Positions 1 to 10,100 of a DNA stretch of 64,000 nt are shown here, in pieces. Source of the DNA: Acanthopleura granulata (taxonomy: Eukaryota; Mollusca; Polyplacophora; Chitonida; Chitonidae); NCBI GenBank assembly GCA_016165875.1, contig JABBOT010000004.1:11640765-11704764 (forward strand), read 5' to 3'. Under the pieces are notes generated by a model. It was not told where the DNA came from and did not search any database. It saw only the letters and a program-made list of their open reading frames with translations. Position 1 is the first letter of the stretch. Each line of letters begins with the position of its first letter. Position numbers and translations under genes: made by a program.

Positions 1-409
1 CAGTCCTTAGAACCCTCAAAAAGCAGCCAGGTCCAGTGTTAAGAAATGCAAAAGGTTCTCTCCGGTTGTCTTGGATGGGGTAGATTCTTTGAAACCTGCA
101 AGCCCGGTCACCTCATCTTCGCCTCGAGACAGAAAGTCCGCGACCGAGCACAGGAAATGCTATTTCAGCGGCACAAGGGTATCTTGCCCAACACCCCAGT
201 GCCCCTGCTGTACCACCCGACAGACAGCCAGAAACAAAACATAGTCCTGGTCCCGCGCACGAACGATGGTCGATGTCAGCATGGAGGCAGCAGGGGCAGC
301 CTTCCAGACCGATGACTAGCGCCTTGGTTATGCCCTCACAGTCCACTAGAGGCAGGATATCACGATCAAAGACGTCCAAAAATTTCGGAACAATCGACGA
401 TTACCTCAA

Positions 410-830
410 ATGGTCAAACCTTGGCTATCTTGCCGTATGAAGAGTGGAGTATCCCAGCCAGCTCGAATCGGTAGTCTGCCCCCCGAGGAGTGTTCCGAGG
501 TAAGCCAAATCACCGAGCAGCAACTTCGCAAAACCATCCAGAGGAAGTTGGTGGCTTACAAGCGCCAGGATCAAGCCAAGGGACCCAGGTTTAACCTGAA
601 GGTCGATCACATCATTCTTCTCAAGGAACAGCAAAATAACCGCTGTGCCGCTTCCAATATTAGGCTCCAAATGGCTTACAAACCAAAGTATACCTTGCAG
701 TTCAGTGTAGACGGGTTTTACAACTCCATGGGCCACAGTAATGATAACATTGGGTTGACCTGTCTCAAATGCAACGGAATAAAGGGATGTGCAGTTCTCA
801 AACCTGAGGACCCCAGCCGGAGGAAGATGA
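410..830 (+). pseudogene. HNH/endonuclease VII-like gene fragment facing the integrase
   Basis: The plus-strand frame contains VDHI near the middle, then a Cys in QQNNRC, then a GHSNDNIGLTCLKCNGIKG stretch. This His, Cys, paired Cys-x-x-Cys and Asn-rich pattern is that of HNH or recombination endonuclease VII nucleases. The frame is open for about 140 residues and converges on the integrase, whose C-terminus it overlaps. The sequence before 410 has a Cys-rich patch around 150-200 but is broken by stops. In element 2 the corresponding position is held by the DNA polymerase. It could be a free-standing nuclease or the nuclease end of a larger protein cut off by the window edge. The nuclease reading is from motif pattern only. 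Confidence 0.45.
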
Positions 831-1735
831 GTGTGGCGGGGCACCGCGAGAGGTTCCTCGCGGAAAACTCCCCACTGCGGGCCATCTACCAGATAGTACA
901 ACATAGCCTCGTCAGGTTTAGTTACCGAGCATCCGAGCCTACACATCCAGGGACCACACTGGATCAGACCACCCTCCAGCTGACCGGGCTGGTACAGATA
1001 GCGAACGCCTGCCCTGAAGGGAGCTTTTGCTCATAAAGGCCAACAGGCTGGCCTGGAACAGTGGAGGAGCTCCTTTGTGCCATCGTTTCTGTCTTGATGG
1101 CCTCGGAAGGCTGCTTACCAGTGGGTCGGGTCACTATTCCGTTCAAAGCCGCCACGACTGCGGGTAACCGGTTCACCCACTCAGAAGAACGCCCAGAAGG
1201 GAGCCGCATGTCTTGGGCGTATTGGTTCCCGAACAGTCGCTCAGGTAGGGTCCGATTGAACCGCTCAACGATCGCCTGGTCCCGATGGATGTCCACACCC
1301 CTATGCCTGACAGAAACCCCATGCTTCGAGAGCAGTGGGCTCCCTGCACCCATGAACTCCCTCCCAGGGTCGATCTGCAGCAGTTCAGGCCGCCTCAGAG
1401 ACCCCTGCTTATAGAAACGGCCCAGATCATCAGCAACCTCTTGGGGTCCTTTTGTGGTTAGTTCCTTTGAATCGGCTGGCGACATCGACAACTGTGAATC
1501 CAGCACAGGGCATACTTGTAGGTGCGCTTGCCCACCTTGTCGTGTGATAGAAAGAGCAGATCAGCTTCATGGAGCTGATTTGGTGCAGAAACATCAAATT
1601 TTTGCCGTGGATTACGCCGTCGGGGTAGTAGGAAAATCTGCCAGATGGCCAATCGCGAGCTGTGCCTTCAGACACCTTCGCAGCAGAAGCTAGTTTCTTG
1701 ATGGCGGCAATGCCTCTCCAGTAGCCCTTGGGCCT
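795..1735 (-). pseudogene. rve-type (DDE) integrase, decayed, element 1
   Basis: Retrovirus-like integrase of Polinton type, which inserts the element DNA into the host chromosome. The N-terminal part reads KLASAAKVSEGTARDWPSG, a helix-turn-helix-like segment, and is followed by a frameshifted stretch containing VVDVASRFKGT. The catalytic core has the second Asp in LLQIDPGREFMGAG and the Glu in AIVERFNRTLPERLFG. The tail reads SVTKPDEAMLYYLVDGPQ and is shared with element 2. At least three frame changes (near 1640, 1480 and 960) break the gene. It is the last of the minus-strand block, as in element 2. The family call is confident; the exact limits are approximate because no frame is continuous. 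Confidence 0.8.
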
Positions 1736-1744
1736 ATATTATAT

Positions 1745-2171
1745 CTTCAATAGACGAATAGAAAACTGGTCGGCCAAGATAGTAGGCACCATAAGCAAGG
1801 TATTCCAGCAGCCTGATAAGTCTCTAACAGGCGGCAGCCACAGGTTCAGACAGCTACCCGGTCGTCCCCAGGAGGTTGGACGGGCTCTCCAGCACCTTTG
1901 CTGCGAAATGCATTACGGTCTTTTCGTTTTGCCGCCAGATATCGAACGACTTTTATGCGTTATCAACCAGTACATGGACTATAGAACCAGGAATTTTGTT
2001 GCAGTAACAACCAGGAACAGTAGTCAATCTGTAGCATCGCGGAGTATAGCTCTTCGGGCAAACCCATCATGTATGGTATACATATCCAAGCGGTTTATAG
2101 AAATGGTATGGAAAAATAACTCGAGCCTCACTACCCATGTGCCTGCCATTCCGCCGACGAGCTCTTATTAG
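1745..2171 (-). pseudogene. Element protein upstream of integrase, decayed
   Basis: This minus-strand stretch corresponds in sequence and position to the 119-residue open frame at 23116-23475 of element 2, for example the GLPEELYS-type start and a C-terminal LLEYLAYGAYY-type end just before the integrase. Stops and frame changes interrupt it here. Element 1 has only one copy of the internal unit that is duplicated in element 2. I do not recognise the family. It looks helical and may be a small accessory or structural protein of the element. Confidence 0.45.
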
Positions 2172-2199
2172 ACTCCACCACAGTCTTTTCGGATTACTC

Positions 2200-2600
2200 G
2201 GCGAGTTACATCCATCCCGAGGAGGATGAAGGCGATCTCGCGTTCTTTTTGGCCCTCTGACGGTGTGTAAAAATCGCTTAGGACAGGTTCGGGGCCTTTA
2301 GGGCTAAGTGGTTTCCCCGTGATCTGAGCGTACACGCGCATCGCGGTGTCGACATCGTGAAATGTGCACTCTGCGTGCCCCTGTCGACGAAGTTCCTAAT
2401 TAATCCAGTCCAGACGCTTTTTTCGTTTTTGAGACCATGCCGCCTGCGCCGCCTGGAGCTGTTATAGCTTTAGCTTTATCGTTGCGTCTACGCTCCACAT
2501 GGGCCTCGGAGATTCGAAGAGCTGAGAAGAGAAAGTTACTAACTCAGAAGGCAAGTGCATTTACAAGAGCGCCTCCAACCATCATAGCGATAGAGGCCTT
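2200..2600 (-). pseudogene. Conserved element protein with N-terminal hydrophobic segment, decayed
   Basis: Counterpart of 22648-23030 in element 2. The minus-strand reading starts with a glycine/valine-rich hydrophobic segment, passes through a basic, helical middle (KKRLDWIN-type) and a GHAECTFHDVDTAM stretch, and ends with PVLSDFYTPSEGQKEREI. In-frame stops occur after the hydrophobic start. The same order of segments in both elements shows it is one gene. A membrane-anchored helical protein is the likely type. The function is unknown to me. Confidence 0.5.
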
Positions 2601-2639
2601 TACTTCATATCTGCTGGGATATCCACTGTTTAATTAGCA

Positions 2640-2860
2640 TGTCCTTGATCGCCACAGCGAGGGCCACGTTCACGGCCACCATCCCGATATCACGGGGGGT
2701 GAAGTCTAGCTTGGGGGGGGGGGCACCTCCAATGACCATCTTGCCCAATCTGGAGTATCCCATAGCTAAGCCAGAGACGAATGACCTGTGACATAGCGGG
2801 TTTGTCGACCATCTTGCCGTCGGTATCTGAGTTGTCCATATGGTTAGGGTCGATGGGAAT
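2640..2860 (-). pseudogene. Small hydrophobic element protein, decayed
   Basis: Minus-strand counterpart of 22443-22645 in element 2. Both contain the segment SRLGKMVIGGAPPKLDFTP (VVIGG in element 2) followed by a TKDMLI-type end. A run of ten G residues at about 2713-2722 causes a frameshift here. The protein would be about 70 residues with a glycine-rich, mildly hydrophobic core, consistent with a membrane-associated virion or accessory protein. The function is not recognised. Confidence 0.45.
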
Positions 2861-2929
2861 CTTTAATTGCTGAGCAACGGGAGGCTTAGAGGTGGCTTGT
2901 GCTGTTTTCAGTAGTTGCTGCGCAACAGG

Positions 2930-3327
2930 AAGAGGCGGTACCTGCTGCCGATGAGAATATGTATATTATAGACCCGCAAGACCAGCTACCCCAATGATAT
3001 ATGGGGTCCAGTTGGCATGTTCCTCCTGTTGCAGTAACTACATAAACACCAGGAGCCAATTTCAGCCTATCTCAATTCTGGTGGCCGAAGCGGCCTCAAG
3101 GTGTCCTATCGCGAAGCAACAGAAACACCAAGGTGCTGTGATTCCTTGGCTGCCCGAAGCTGTTCAAGCAGTCCTTCCTGTTTGACCGTTCTGGGAGAGG
3201 CCCCAGCACGCCCGGGCGCCACCTTCAGGTCTTTCATTTTCTTATGGTCTGTCACTCTTTCCACCGAGGGTGTCTCCTCCCTCGGGCTCGATTGGTGTTC
3301 GGAAGGAAGAGTCGGGTTCTCCGCCAT
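2930..3327 (-). pseudogene. Ala/Lys-rich element protein with C-terminal hydrophobic segment
   Basis: The open part (3327-3106) begins MAENPTLPSEHQSSP and carries VERVTDHKKMKDLKVAPGRAG and a KQEGLLEQLRAAKE helix. It matches 21940-22200 of element 2. Downstream, in another frame, is a short hydrophobic glycine-rich stretch followed by a Pro/Gln tail. The start overlaps the 3' end of the preceding gene (3242-3658) by 86 bases in a different frame, exactly as in element 2. I infer a basic, helical protein with one membrane segment; the function is unknown. Confidence 0.5.
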
Positions 3328-3760
3328 AGTTCATTGTTTCAGGGCACTGTTCTCCAAGTTGGCAGTGCCTGTCTGTTGTAAGAGCAGCGGTTAGCGGCGC
3401 TAGCAACATCCCGTAGTGATGATACAACTCACAGGAAGCACTACTAATCGCATGTCCAAGAAAGGGGTCGGCCTCCAGTTCCCGCGCAAGCGCCGGTCGT
3501 TTCTCGGGTGGGATTGGAAGAAACCTGCTGGCCACTCCTGAGTACAATTGTAGTGCAGCCTGCCCTATCGTTTTCGTAAAGGCCTTGCCTAGTCTTGCCT
3601 CGTAGCTGTGGTAGAGCTTCTCGACCTCGTCGTCGTTCATCGAGTCAATCTGGTCCACGGCTCATGCCTTCCGAAGATACTGTTTGGCCTGACCCCCAAC
3701 TGCCAGCGCAACAAGTGTTTCATGGTGGAGAAGCGTGAGATTGGCAGCTTCTGTATGTAC
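3242..3760 (-). pseudogene. Conserved element protein, one frameshift
   Basis: The frame 3658-3242 (138 residues) starts DQIDSMNDDEVEKLYHSYEA and contains ARELEADPFLGHAISSA followed by YHHYGMLLAPLTAALTTDRH. Its N-terminus (MKHLLRWQLG-type, from about 3750) lies in another frame, so a single small indel near 3660 breaks it. It aligns over its whole length with 21549-22025 of element 2. The composition is helical, with a possible membrane-interacting segment (LLAPLTAAL). No known family is recognised. Confidence 0.55.
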
Positions 3761-3769
3761 ATCCAATGG

Positions 3770-4009
3770 CTACTTCTGTTTATTTTGCCCAGTCGAAGAC
3801 GCAGCCTCAGAGTCTTCGACAATGAGTTCGTCCATATTCGTCTGGTGAATACATTGAGTAACAGACCGCATGCAACGCGCGATATTGACCACTATCCGAG
3901 GAGCTCTAATATATTCGCATGAAGCCCATCCGATCACAATAAATGTAATCATATACAGACAAAGTTGCAACAGCCACCTGATGTTACGCGACAGCGCTTC
4001 CCACATCAT
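3770..4009 (-). CDS. Small single-pass membrane protein of element 1, intact frame
   Basis: An uninterrupted 79-residue frame. A hydrophobic helix (LLQLCLYMITFIVIGWASC, about residues 13-31) is followed by a basic EYIRAPRIVVNIARC segment and an acidic tail. Element 2 has an equally intact 81-residue counterpart at 21260-21505 with the same layout. In both elements it follows the ATPase gene and precedes the DQIDS/EQIDS gene. It would be a small type II or III membrane protein. Survival of the frame in both otherwise broken copies may be due to its short length. Confidence 0.55.
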   Translation of the reverse strand: MMWEALSRNIRWLLQLCLYMITFIVIGWASCEYIRAPRIVVNIARCMRSVTQCIHQTNMDELIVEDSEAASSTGQNKQK

Positions 4010-4029
4010 AGCACGTAATATGCAGCCGG

Positions 4030-4512
4030 CTGATCAGTCCTCAACAGAACCTTGGCATGCTTTGTTTGGGCCAGCTGCTGCCCCACTCTGGTCCGCTTTT
4101 CCGGAGGGATCACATCATTTTCTCGCAGACATTCTTCAAACGAGACCCTATCTTTGCAGTGGAAGATGGCGACTCAGCGTGTCTGCTCGCGTAAATCCTT
4201 CAAGAGTGAGAAGACCAGCTCAGAGAGCATGTCGTTCTTTTTCGTCAGCGCCATTGTGGCCGAGAAGTCGTCAACGATGTACATGGTTGGCGTGCCTTGG
4301 AACAGCTGGTAGAAGACACGGAGGTAGTCATGGAACCTTACACCTGTGTCTAAGACATAGACCTCTGGGTCACTCCACACCCAGGGACACTCTTGATACA
4401 CCCGATTGTACCGTATAATGGGACACAGGACAACAATGTATCGAAACAAACCGCGATAGGCTTCAGGAGGTTGAGTGTGAAAACGGTTTTCCCACACCCC
4501 GCCATTCAGCAG
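4030..4512 (-). pseudogene. P-loop packaging-ATPase-like gene, decayed, element 1
   Basis: Counterpart of 20723-21260. A Walker A-type GCGKT is visible just after 4510 in one frame. In another frame (4497-4174) come SDPEVYVLDTGVRFHDYLR and PTMYIVDDFSAT, a hydrophobic strand ending in two Asp that fits Walker B. Then KKNDMLSELVF joins directly to LLKDLREQTR; the segment present here in element 2 (about 70 bases) is missing. Polinton-type elements encode a FtsK/HerA-type ATPase for genome packaging, and the position next to the capsid-like gene agrees. Assignment to that exact clade is inferred. Confidence 0.65.
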
Positions 4513-4548
4513 ATAATCGCCGAGTGGGGGACACTGCGCCAGCAGAGG

Positions 4549-5800
4549 TTACTGGTACAGCGCTGAGACGAATGGGTCATCCTTGATGTTGAGTTGAGCG
4601 TCCTTGACCTCGTAAAGGTACATGTCCACAGCCCCCGCAGTCTCTGCTGTTTTCGTGATGTGAATGGTCACCCCCTCACTGGCGTTCTCGACGCGCCTCC
4701 CGTGTAGCTGGTCGTCGTCCGTGGAGCAGAGGTCCAGCCACAGGGCGTACTTCGTGGTTTCGAAGTCGCCAAGGGACACGTCCTCCAGCGCTAGGACTTT
4801 TACGACCATGACCAACTTGGTATGGCGCTTGCAGCCGGCTGCAAAAAACTTCTTTGAATCACCCCACTTCTGCTACGCGCGCAGGCCTTGGATGTAAAGC
4901 TGATTGGGGATCGCCTCGATTGTCATCTCCACCTTGGTTATTTTGGGGATTGTAGAAAGCCTTGGTGTCCCGCAGGAATGCCGCTCTTGGGTCCTCGAAC
5001 AGCATCAAGATGCCTTTCATACCGCGGGCGGATACGTTGAGGTAGATGTTCCATTTGGTTTCGCTCTTGTCGTAGATGAGATTGCCTTCCCGGAGAACGT
5101 GGTCGTCGTACAGTATTGCCAGGCGGCCGGCGTGCTGGTTACGAATCATCCGGGCGAGCTCGGGCTGGGTGACTATGTCGTACTCGAGGGTGATGTTCTC
5201 GATGGTGTAACTGGTTGCTGCCACGGTAGTGGCGTCCCGTGTGGCCCGGAATAGCCGGCTGTAGTCGTTGAAGGTTAGCTCCTATTCGAGCCTGTCCAAC
5301 AGGGCTGACTGGTAGAATGGCATATGGTTCTCCAGCAACTCGAAGTCGAGAGGGATGTAGTATCGGTTGCCATAGGCCACTGCATCGCCTTCGTCCTAGG
5401 CTACAGCCTCGTCTTTATTCTCAGACCCGATCCGGATTCGGGTGACATTCTTGTTGCGGCTGTTGTCGATGTCCTGGTACTGGGAATTCTTTCTCTCCTA
5501 AAGTCCATGTAGCAGTGGTAGACCTCGCTCTCATCGGTTGACAGCACAGCCTTACCGCTGATCCTTATTATGGTGGTCTTTATCACAGCACTTTATCACT
5601 GTTCGGTTGACATCGGTGGAGTCCAGGGAGATTGCGAAATCAAGACTCGCGGTCCCTGGAACAGTGACGGCAGGGGCGCCGAGATTGGGGAAACGAACCA
5701 GAAGTTTGGTGATTCTGGTCTATCCTACTCGGGTTATTTGTGATGACGACCGATTGCCGCACACCCTTGAACCCAAAGGGGGTTTTTAGGCGGCGGTGAG
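4549..5800 (-). pseudogene. Putative major capsid protein gene, decayed, element 1
   Basis: Read on the minus strand: an N-terminal part with RFPNLGAPAVTVPGTASLDF (about 5715-5650), a middle broken by stops, an open stretch 5224-4859 (SYTIENITLEYDIVTQPELA then LAILYD and NVSARGMKGILMLFEDPRA), and a last open stretch 4815-4549 (TKYALWLDLCSTDD, VTIHITKTAETAGAVDMYLY). The protein would be a little over 400 residues and rich in beta-type patterns. It lies directly upstream of the ATPase in both elements. Major capsid protein is inferred from size, strand-rich composition and gene order; I cannot confirm the double jelly-roll fold from sequence alone. Confidence 0.5.
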
Positions 5801-5891
5801 GATTAGCATTTCGTCCGTATTGACTCGTGGTTATTAAACATCTGCAGATAATTTGAAATAATAGGCGTCTATATCATATGTTCAATACATT

Positions 5892-7041
5892 ATGGCGCAT
5901 TTGAGGTTGGACCCTCTAGATGATCTTGATATTGATGGACGAGACGATGAAGATACACTAGAGGCCTTGTTCTCTTCAAGAGTGGAGCAGCAGTATGGCA
6001 GCCACAGAGACCGCAGAACACAATAACTTGCGCGTTAGGCCACACAAACAGCCGTAGATGACTATTATAAGGCCGTTGAGGAACAATACCGGGTAACCTC
6101 AACTGCGGGGAGACATTATTCTGATTTCGAGCTAGTCCATAATCGACTACGCCTTGTGGATTATCCCAACTTTGATATTATCAACATAAGTACAGGTGAA
6201 ACCCGGGATTAACTTGGGTTTGTTAACTGAAAGCGGGGTAAGCTGCCATCAAAAGTTGCTACAGTTCTTCTGAAAGCTTAAGATGACCTAGGTAAAGCCG
6301 CGGCTGCAGAGAATGTGGAGCAAGCGGTGCAGGAAACATCTGAAACGTCAATCGAAACAACGTTGACCGAATCTCAGATAGAAGGGGCTCTTGGCACATA
6401 TGGTGATCTCCACTGCCCATCCGTGAGCTGCTGGGGCTTAATAAGACACTGCAGACCGTCAGAGGGGAGCACACAAACAACCTTGCTAGACTGACTGCAC
6501 TGGAAGTGCGCATTACTTTGAAAGAAAAAACAACTTGACGAGGCTACGGATGAGTTCTCCAGGCGTCGCATTGCAGAAAAATCATTCTGATCAGGGAAAC
6601 GATCAGCCGCGTTGTTCATGAGGACACAACTCTTGCCGAACGCCTTCGGACTTTGTTCCGCGAACACGGGGTCACCATAGCCAGCATCCTAACTGCGGTG
6701 GGTTTATCGCGTCGACCCTAGTGCTTGCGCTAACTTGTGGGGCGGCACCAGCCCCACCAGCCCAGTCAACGGGTGGCCTGAAGGAGCGGGTAAAAAAGCA
6801 ACTGCGGGCCCTGGGCAGGCTTCTAGCTAAGCTCACAGGTAAAAGTGCGGTGGCTCTCCCAGGTGTTATAGGGAGCATCATCTCTTGGCTCCTCAGCACA
6901 TTAGGCAAAGCCGTGAGCTGCATGGCCGAAAATACTTAGGCTCTGATTGTCGCCATAGTTGGAATCATTTACGCGGCCGTTCGGCCACATCTAGCGCAAC
7001 CAGATCAGTGCAAGCCCGAGGGCGACGCTAAATATTACTAA
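5892..7041 (+). pseudogene. Late-block protein with C-terminal amphipathic/hydrophobic domain
   Basis: Starts MAHLRLDPLDDLDIDGRDDE, divergent from the capsid-like gene about 90 bases away. A YYKAVEEQYRVTSTAGRHYS segment and DYPNFDIINISTG follow, then an Ala/Glu-rich helical middle with frameshifts. The C-terminal third (6675-7041) has a basic helix GGLKERVKKQLRALG, then VALPGVIGSIISWLLSTLGK and VAIVGIIYAAVRPHLAQ. An in-frame TAG sits at 6937-6939. The combination of basic helices with glycine-rich membrane helices suggests a membrane-active or internal virion protein. The function is an inference and no family is recognised. Element 2 lacks this gene. Confidence 0.5.
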
Positions 7042-7079
7042 CACCAGTTTTTCTTCATCGTGCCCTCTCGGTGAATTCT

Positions 7080-8066
7080 TCACTACTGGAGTCAGCGCTG
7101 AAGCCGGCTACGGCGCTGCGGTTGGAGTGGGCACGAAAGTCGGCAGGGTACGGCAGTTGGCTGTGGCATAAAGATGCTTATCTCCCCTGTAGAAGATGTG
7201 TGAACTATTGATTTTCTGTCTTCATTAATTCCGAGTTTCTGGTCTGCTGTGGCTACGACGATCTTGTTGTTATAGCCACTGATTTCTCGGATTCGCAGCT
7301 CCCTAATGCTTGGAGCCATGTACAGACCCACGACAAACGCATAATCCGCCTTGGAGCGGCTGTACCGCAGGACGTTCTGGTACCGCTATATGGCCGAGGG
7401 AAGGTCAGCAGGTCTTCCTATGGCGTCTTCTACATTACCTACGAACTGTCTCTGCGCGTCAAATGCAGTGCCTCCTCTGCCTAGGATATTGCCGCGAGTC
7501 AGTGCCTGTGCCCCAAGGATTGACCAAACATAAGTCCGAATGGTGTCGATCACGCGTTCCACGCCTTCCTGTGTAAACCCTTCAGATTTGTCGAGGATGA
7601 AGGTGGCCCTTGCTTGATTGACCTCGCTGCCTCGTGACATGAAATCGATGTGGAACTTTTCTAGTGTTCGTTGAAATGACATGTGGTTAGGATCATAGTC
7701 GTAATGCGATTTTATGTATCCTGTCTTGTGACATAATAATAAGCCACACCTAGCCCGTCGTTTCCACTTCTGTTTTGCCGCCAATCTGTGTCTGGGGAGA
7801 CCCGAAACTGGGCGCAAATTCGCTCGTATGCCCTCCGGTCGTAGGGGTTGTCGCTCGGACTCCATGCATCTTCTTGTGGAAGTGGCGCCTAAATCTCTTC
7901 CAGAATACGGCGGACTTAACAGTAAACGTCGAAGTGGAATACAGAGTTGCTTAGTGTAGTGTTTCCTACAAGGCGATTTTCCTTTGACACCCCACAACCA
8001 GTCGTGGCGCACCATACGGCGAAATTGAGTTGGTTCTGCCACCAGGCCAAGGGTTGCATGTGCCAT
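7080..8066 (-). pseudogene. Conserved late-block protein, minus strand, frameshifted
   Basis: The 226-residue frame 8066-7386 includes MSFQRTLEKFHIDFMSRGSE, a probable helix FTQEGVERVIDTIRTYVWSI, then LGAQALTRGNILGRGGTAFD and QRQFVGNVEDAIGRPADLPS. It continues after a frame change near 7380 with FVVGLYMAPSIRELRIREIS and GYNNKIVVATADQKLGI. The first third (before about 7740) looks frame-shifted and compositionally different. The gene lies opposite to its neighbours in the late block and is absent from element 2. It is probably a virion or assembly component by context; no known domain is recognised. Confidence 0.5.
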
Positions 8067-8305
8067 TTCTCGACCAATGGGTGGTGTTGATTTTTGAGTG
8101 ATTTCTAGCGTTCAAGCACCTTTTGGAAGGTTACCTACGAAAGCAACCTGCTAGTATTTCAGTCTGGGATATATAATCACGATTTCACTCAGCTCCTCCA
8201 TCACTTTAGGTGAATATACTCCGCCGAAATGGTAATGGGTTACCCTCCTATTGACTGAAAACGCTTTATCCAACACATTGCTGAATATGTTTGATACACT
8301 GAGCG

Positions 8306-8974
8306 ATGTTCAACAGGGGAATTGTCATCCTCCAATCATGTTTGAAAAATCGAGAAGGCCAGTACGAGGTCGCCCTACTTAATATGACCTTGTTCCCACT
8401 CTTGGCGAACATTGCCCCAAGCATCCATTTCATGTTTAACGATAAGACGATAGTCGTGCCAAGCGGCTATTACACCGTCTCTACTCTTAACAAAGAAGTA
8501 TTCAAACCTTTGGGTGCTTAACTGCAACTGAATGAAGCTACTGGGCGCGTGCCGCTGACACTCACCAAAAAGACTGATAACATCAGTGTATTAGATCTAA
8601 CTGATATGCTGGGATTCTCGAACTCAAGCGAACCCATGGGTGGAATAAATGAAGGATGCAAACCACCCAAACTGATGCGCCACAAAGAAGTATTTCTCCA
8701 CCTAAACGACCTGAGCTCTTTCGAAAACATCGTCGCATTGTCTACTAGTAAGACAAGTGGCTCTACTCTTCCGATAGCAGTCTTGGTAGACCAGAAAGAC
8801 TTGAACTCCAGAAGGACGGGGACACTTGCAGATCCAGAATACAAAAGACTGACGGCTGGCACCGTGTCGGGGCTTACTGTAAAGCTATTAAACAATCGCG
8901 GCCAACCTATAGATACAACATAATTAAGCGTAGCTTTACACATTCGTCCGCGTGATGGAACCAGTGGGCCCTAG
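8306..8974 (+). pseudogene. Putative minor structural protein with two in-frame stops
   Basis: One frame runs 8306-8974, interrupted only by TAA at 8519 and TAA at 8921. It contains NREGQYEVALLNMTLFP, SIHFMFNDKTIVVPSGYYTV, DLTDMLGFSNSSEPMGGIN, SSFENIVALSTSKTSG, a LPIAVLVDQ strand and, after the second stop, LSVALHIRPRDGT. The alternation of short hydrophobic strands and a GYY-type turn resembles the single jelly-roll, penton-like proteins carried by Polinton-type elements. That is an inference from pattern and position. With only two point stops over about 220 codons, it is the least damaged long gene of element 1. Confidence 0.5.
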
Positions 8975-9089
8975 TTGCACTGACATAGCCTTATCGGATC
9001 TGGGAGATGTCGATGGTACTGAGCGACAAGGGGTGTGTGGACGGATCTACACCTTCCAATTCCGGTAAGGTGTTTATGCACGAAAGAAG

Positions 9090-9472
9090 ATGCCGTTGGG
9101 AAAATCTGAAGAACCACCGAAGTTGAATGAGCCCACCGATGTGGATATCGAAGCCTCGAATGCGCTCCAAAAACTCAGCCTGGTTCTATCTGATAATCCT
9201 GAGAATAGGATATGGGGTGTCGTTAAATCGGATGATCCGGCACGCCTTACCTCTCGTACACGGCCCGGGGAAATGAACTTCATGTGAGGATACTGCCGGA
9301 AGGGGGCCGTGCGATCGGAGGAGGTCCAGATACAACATTTTACCTCGATATCAACACACCACTTCGTGAGTTTGATGCGGCTCCCCCGCATTCCCTAATC
9401 ATTCTGGATATTATATTGGGTAATAATCCAGTTTCCAAGCCCTTCCACATTCTTCCTGGCTTGAAGATCTGA
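9090..9472 (+). pseudogene. Late-block protein, one frameshift
   Basis: Two adjacent frames join end to end. 9090-9287 begins MPLGKSEEPPKLNEPTDVD and includes LQKLSLVLSDNPENRIWGV. 9284-9472 continues with LPEGGRAIGGGPDTTFYLDI and ends FHILPGLKI. The break near 9284 is a small indel, so the gene was about 125 codons. It lies between the penton-like gene and the membrane coiled-coil gene, all on the plus strand. I do not recognise the family. Element 2 has no counterpart. Confidence 0.45.
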
Positions 9473-9511
9473 TGGCTGCAAAGGCATGCCGGTAAAAGTC
9501 GGCTATAAGAT

Positions 9512-9712
9512 GTGTTCATCAATATACTCACTCTGACCGCAATAGGGGTCAAGTGGGGAATAGCTGTATATACTCTACAGAAACTTTACAACGCTATACA
9601 AGACCAGAGAGATGAAATCACCAGACTCAATGATCTAATTGAATTTGGGTTATCAGACATCAATGACAAAATAGATCAGGTAATCAAGGCCGGGTCTCCA
9701 GACTCCAACTGA
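9512..9712 (+). CDS. Small membrane-anchored coiled-coil protein, element 1
   Basis: An intact 66-residue frame: a hydrophobic N-terminus (FINILTLTAIGVKWGIAVYT, about residues 2-21), then a charged helix with heptad-like spacing (YNAIQDQRDEITRLNDLIE, LSDINDKIDQV). Element 2 keeps a recognisable copy on its minus strand at 19826-20010. It ends the late block near the element terminus in both. A short membrane anchor plus coiled coil could be a fibre- or spike-associated or membrane protein; the role is unknown. Confidence 0.5.
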   Translation: MFINILTLTAIGVKWGIAVYTLQKLYNAIQDQRDEITRLNDLIEFGLSDINDKIDQVIKAGSPDSN

Positions 9713-9825
9713 AAGATTAGTTGAAGTCTCCTATAATACTGATTTGTTGAATTAAAAAATAAAAAAAAAACCCTTGTCACGTCTGGCTGGAGTGCCGTAG
9801 GATCTTAATTTCTTTTTCATTTATG

Positions 9826-10100
9826 AGCTTACGGACTCCGGAGGCCCTTTTCCACCGGGAAATACTTCCTGTGGGAACTGGTCGCCCATGTTAGGCATGT
9901 AAGCCTTCTGCAATACCACACTCGTCCTCGGGCTGAACCAGCCTAGGGGTTTGAACCCCCACATGTGAGAGAGACGTGAATGGCGAGCACTGTATCGGTC
10001 GTTGGGAGATCCCACTGCACCAACCGAAGTCCGAGTATCTTAGCTGCGAAGTTATAAATATAAACCTCCCAAACCCTGTTGCATATATTGGTGGCAAAAA
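9826..10100 (-). pseudogene. Gene remnant near the right end of element 1
   Basis: On the minus strand one frame reads KILGLRLVQWDLPTTDTVLA, IHVSLTCGGSN, then after a frame change WFSPRTSVVLQKAYMPNMG and a Gly/Pro-rich end. It is convergent with the preceding plus-strand genes. It could be a terminal minus-strand gene of the element or chance coding. No counterpart was seen in element 2. Confidence 0.25.

Noticed and set aside
46..315. 89-residue frame at the left edge as a gene
   Set aside because: A competing frame over the same bases is Cys-rich; neither shows a clear domain and both are broken. I could not choose between them.
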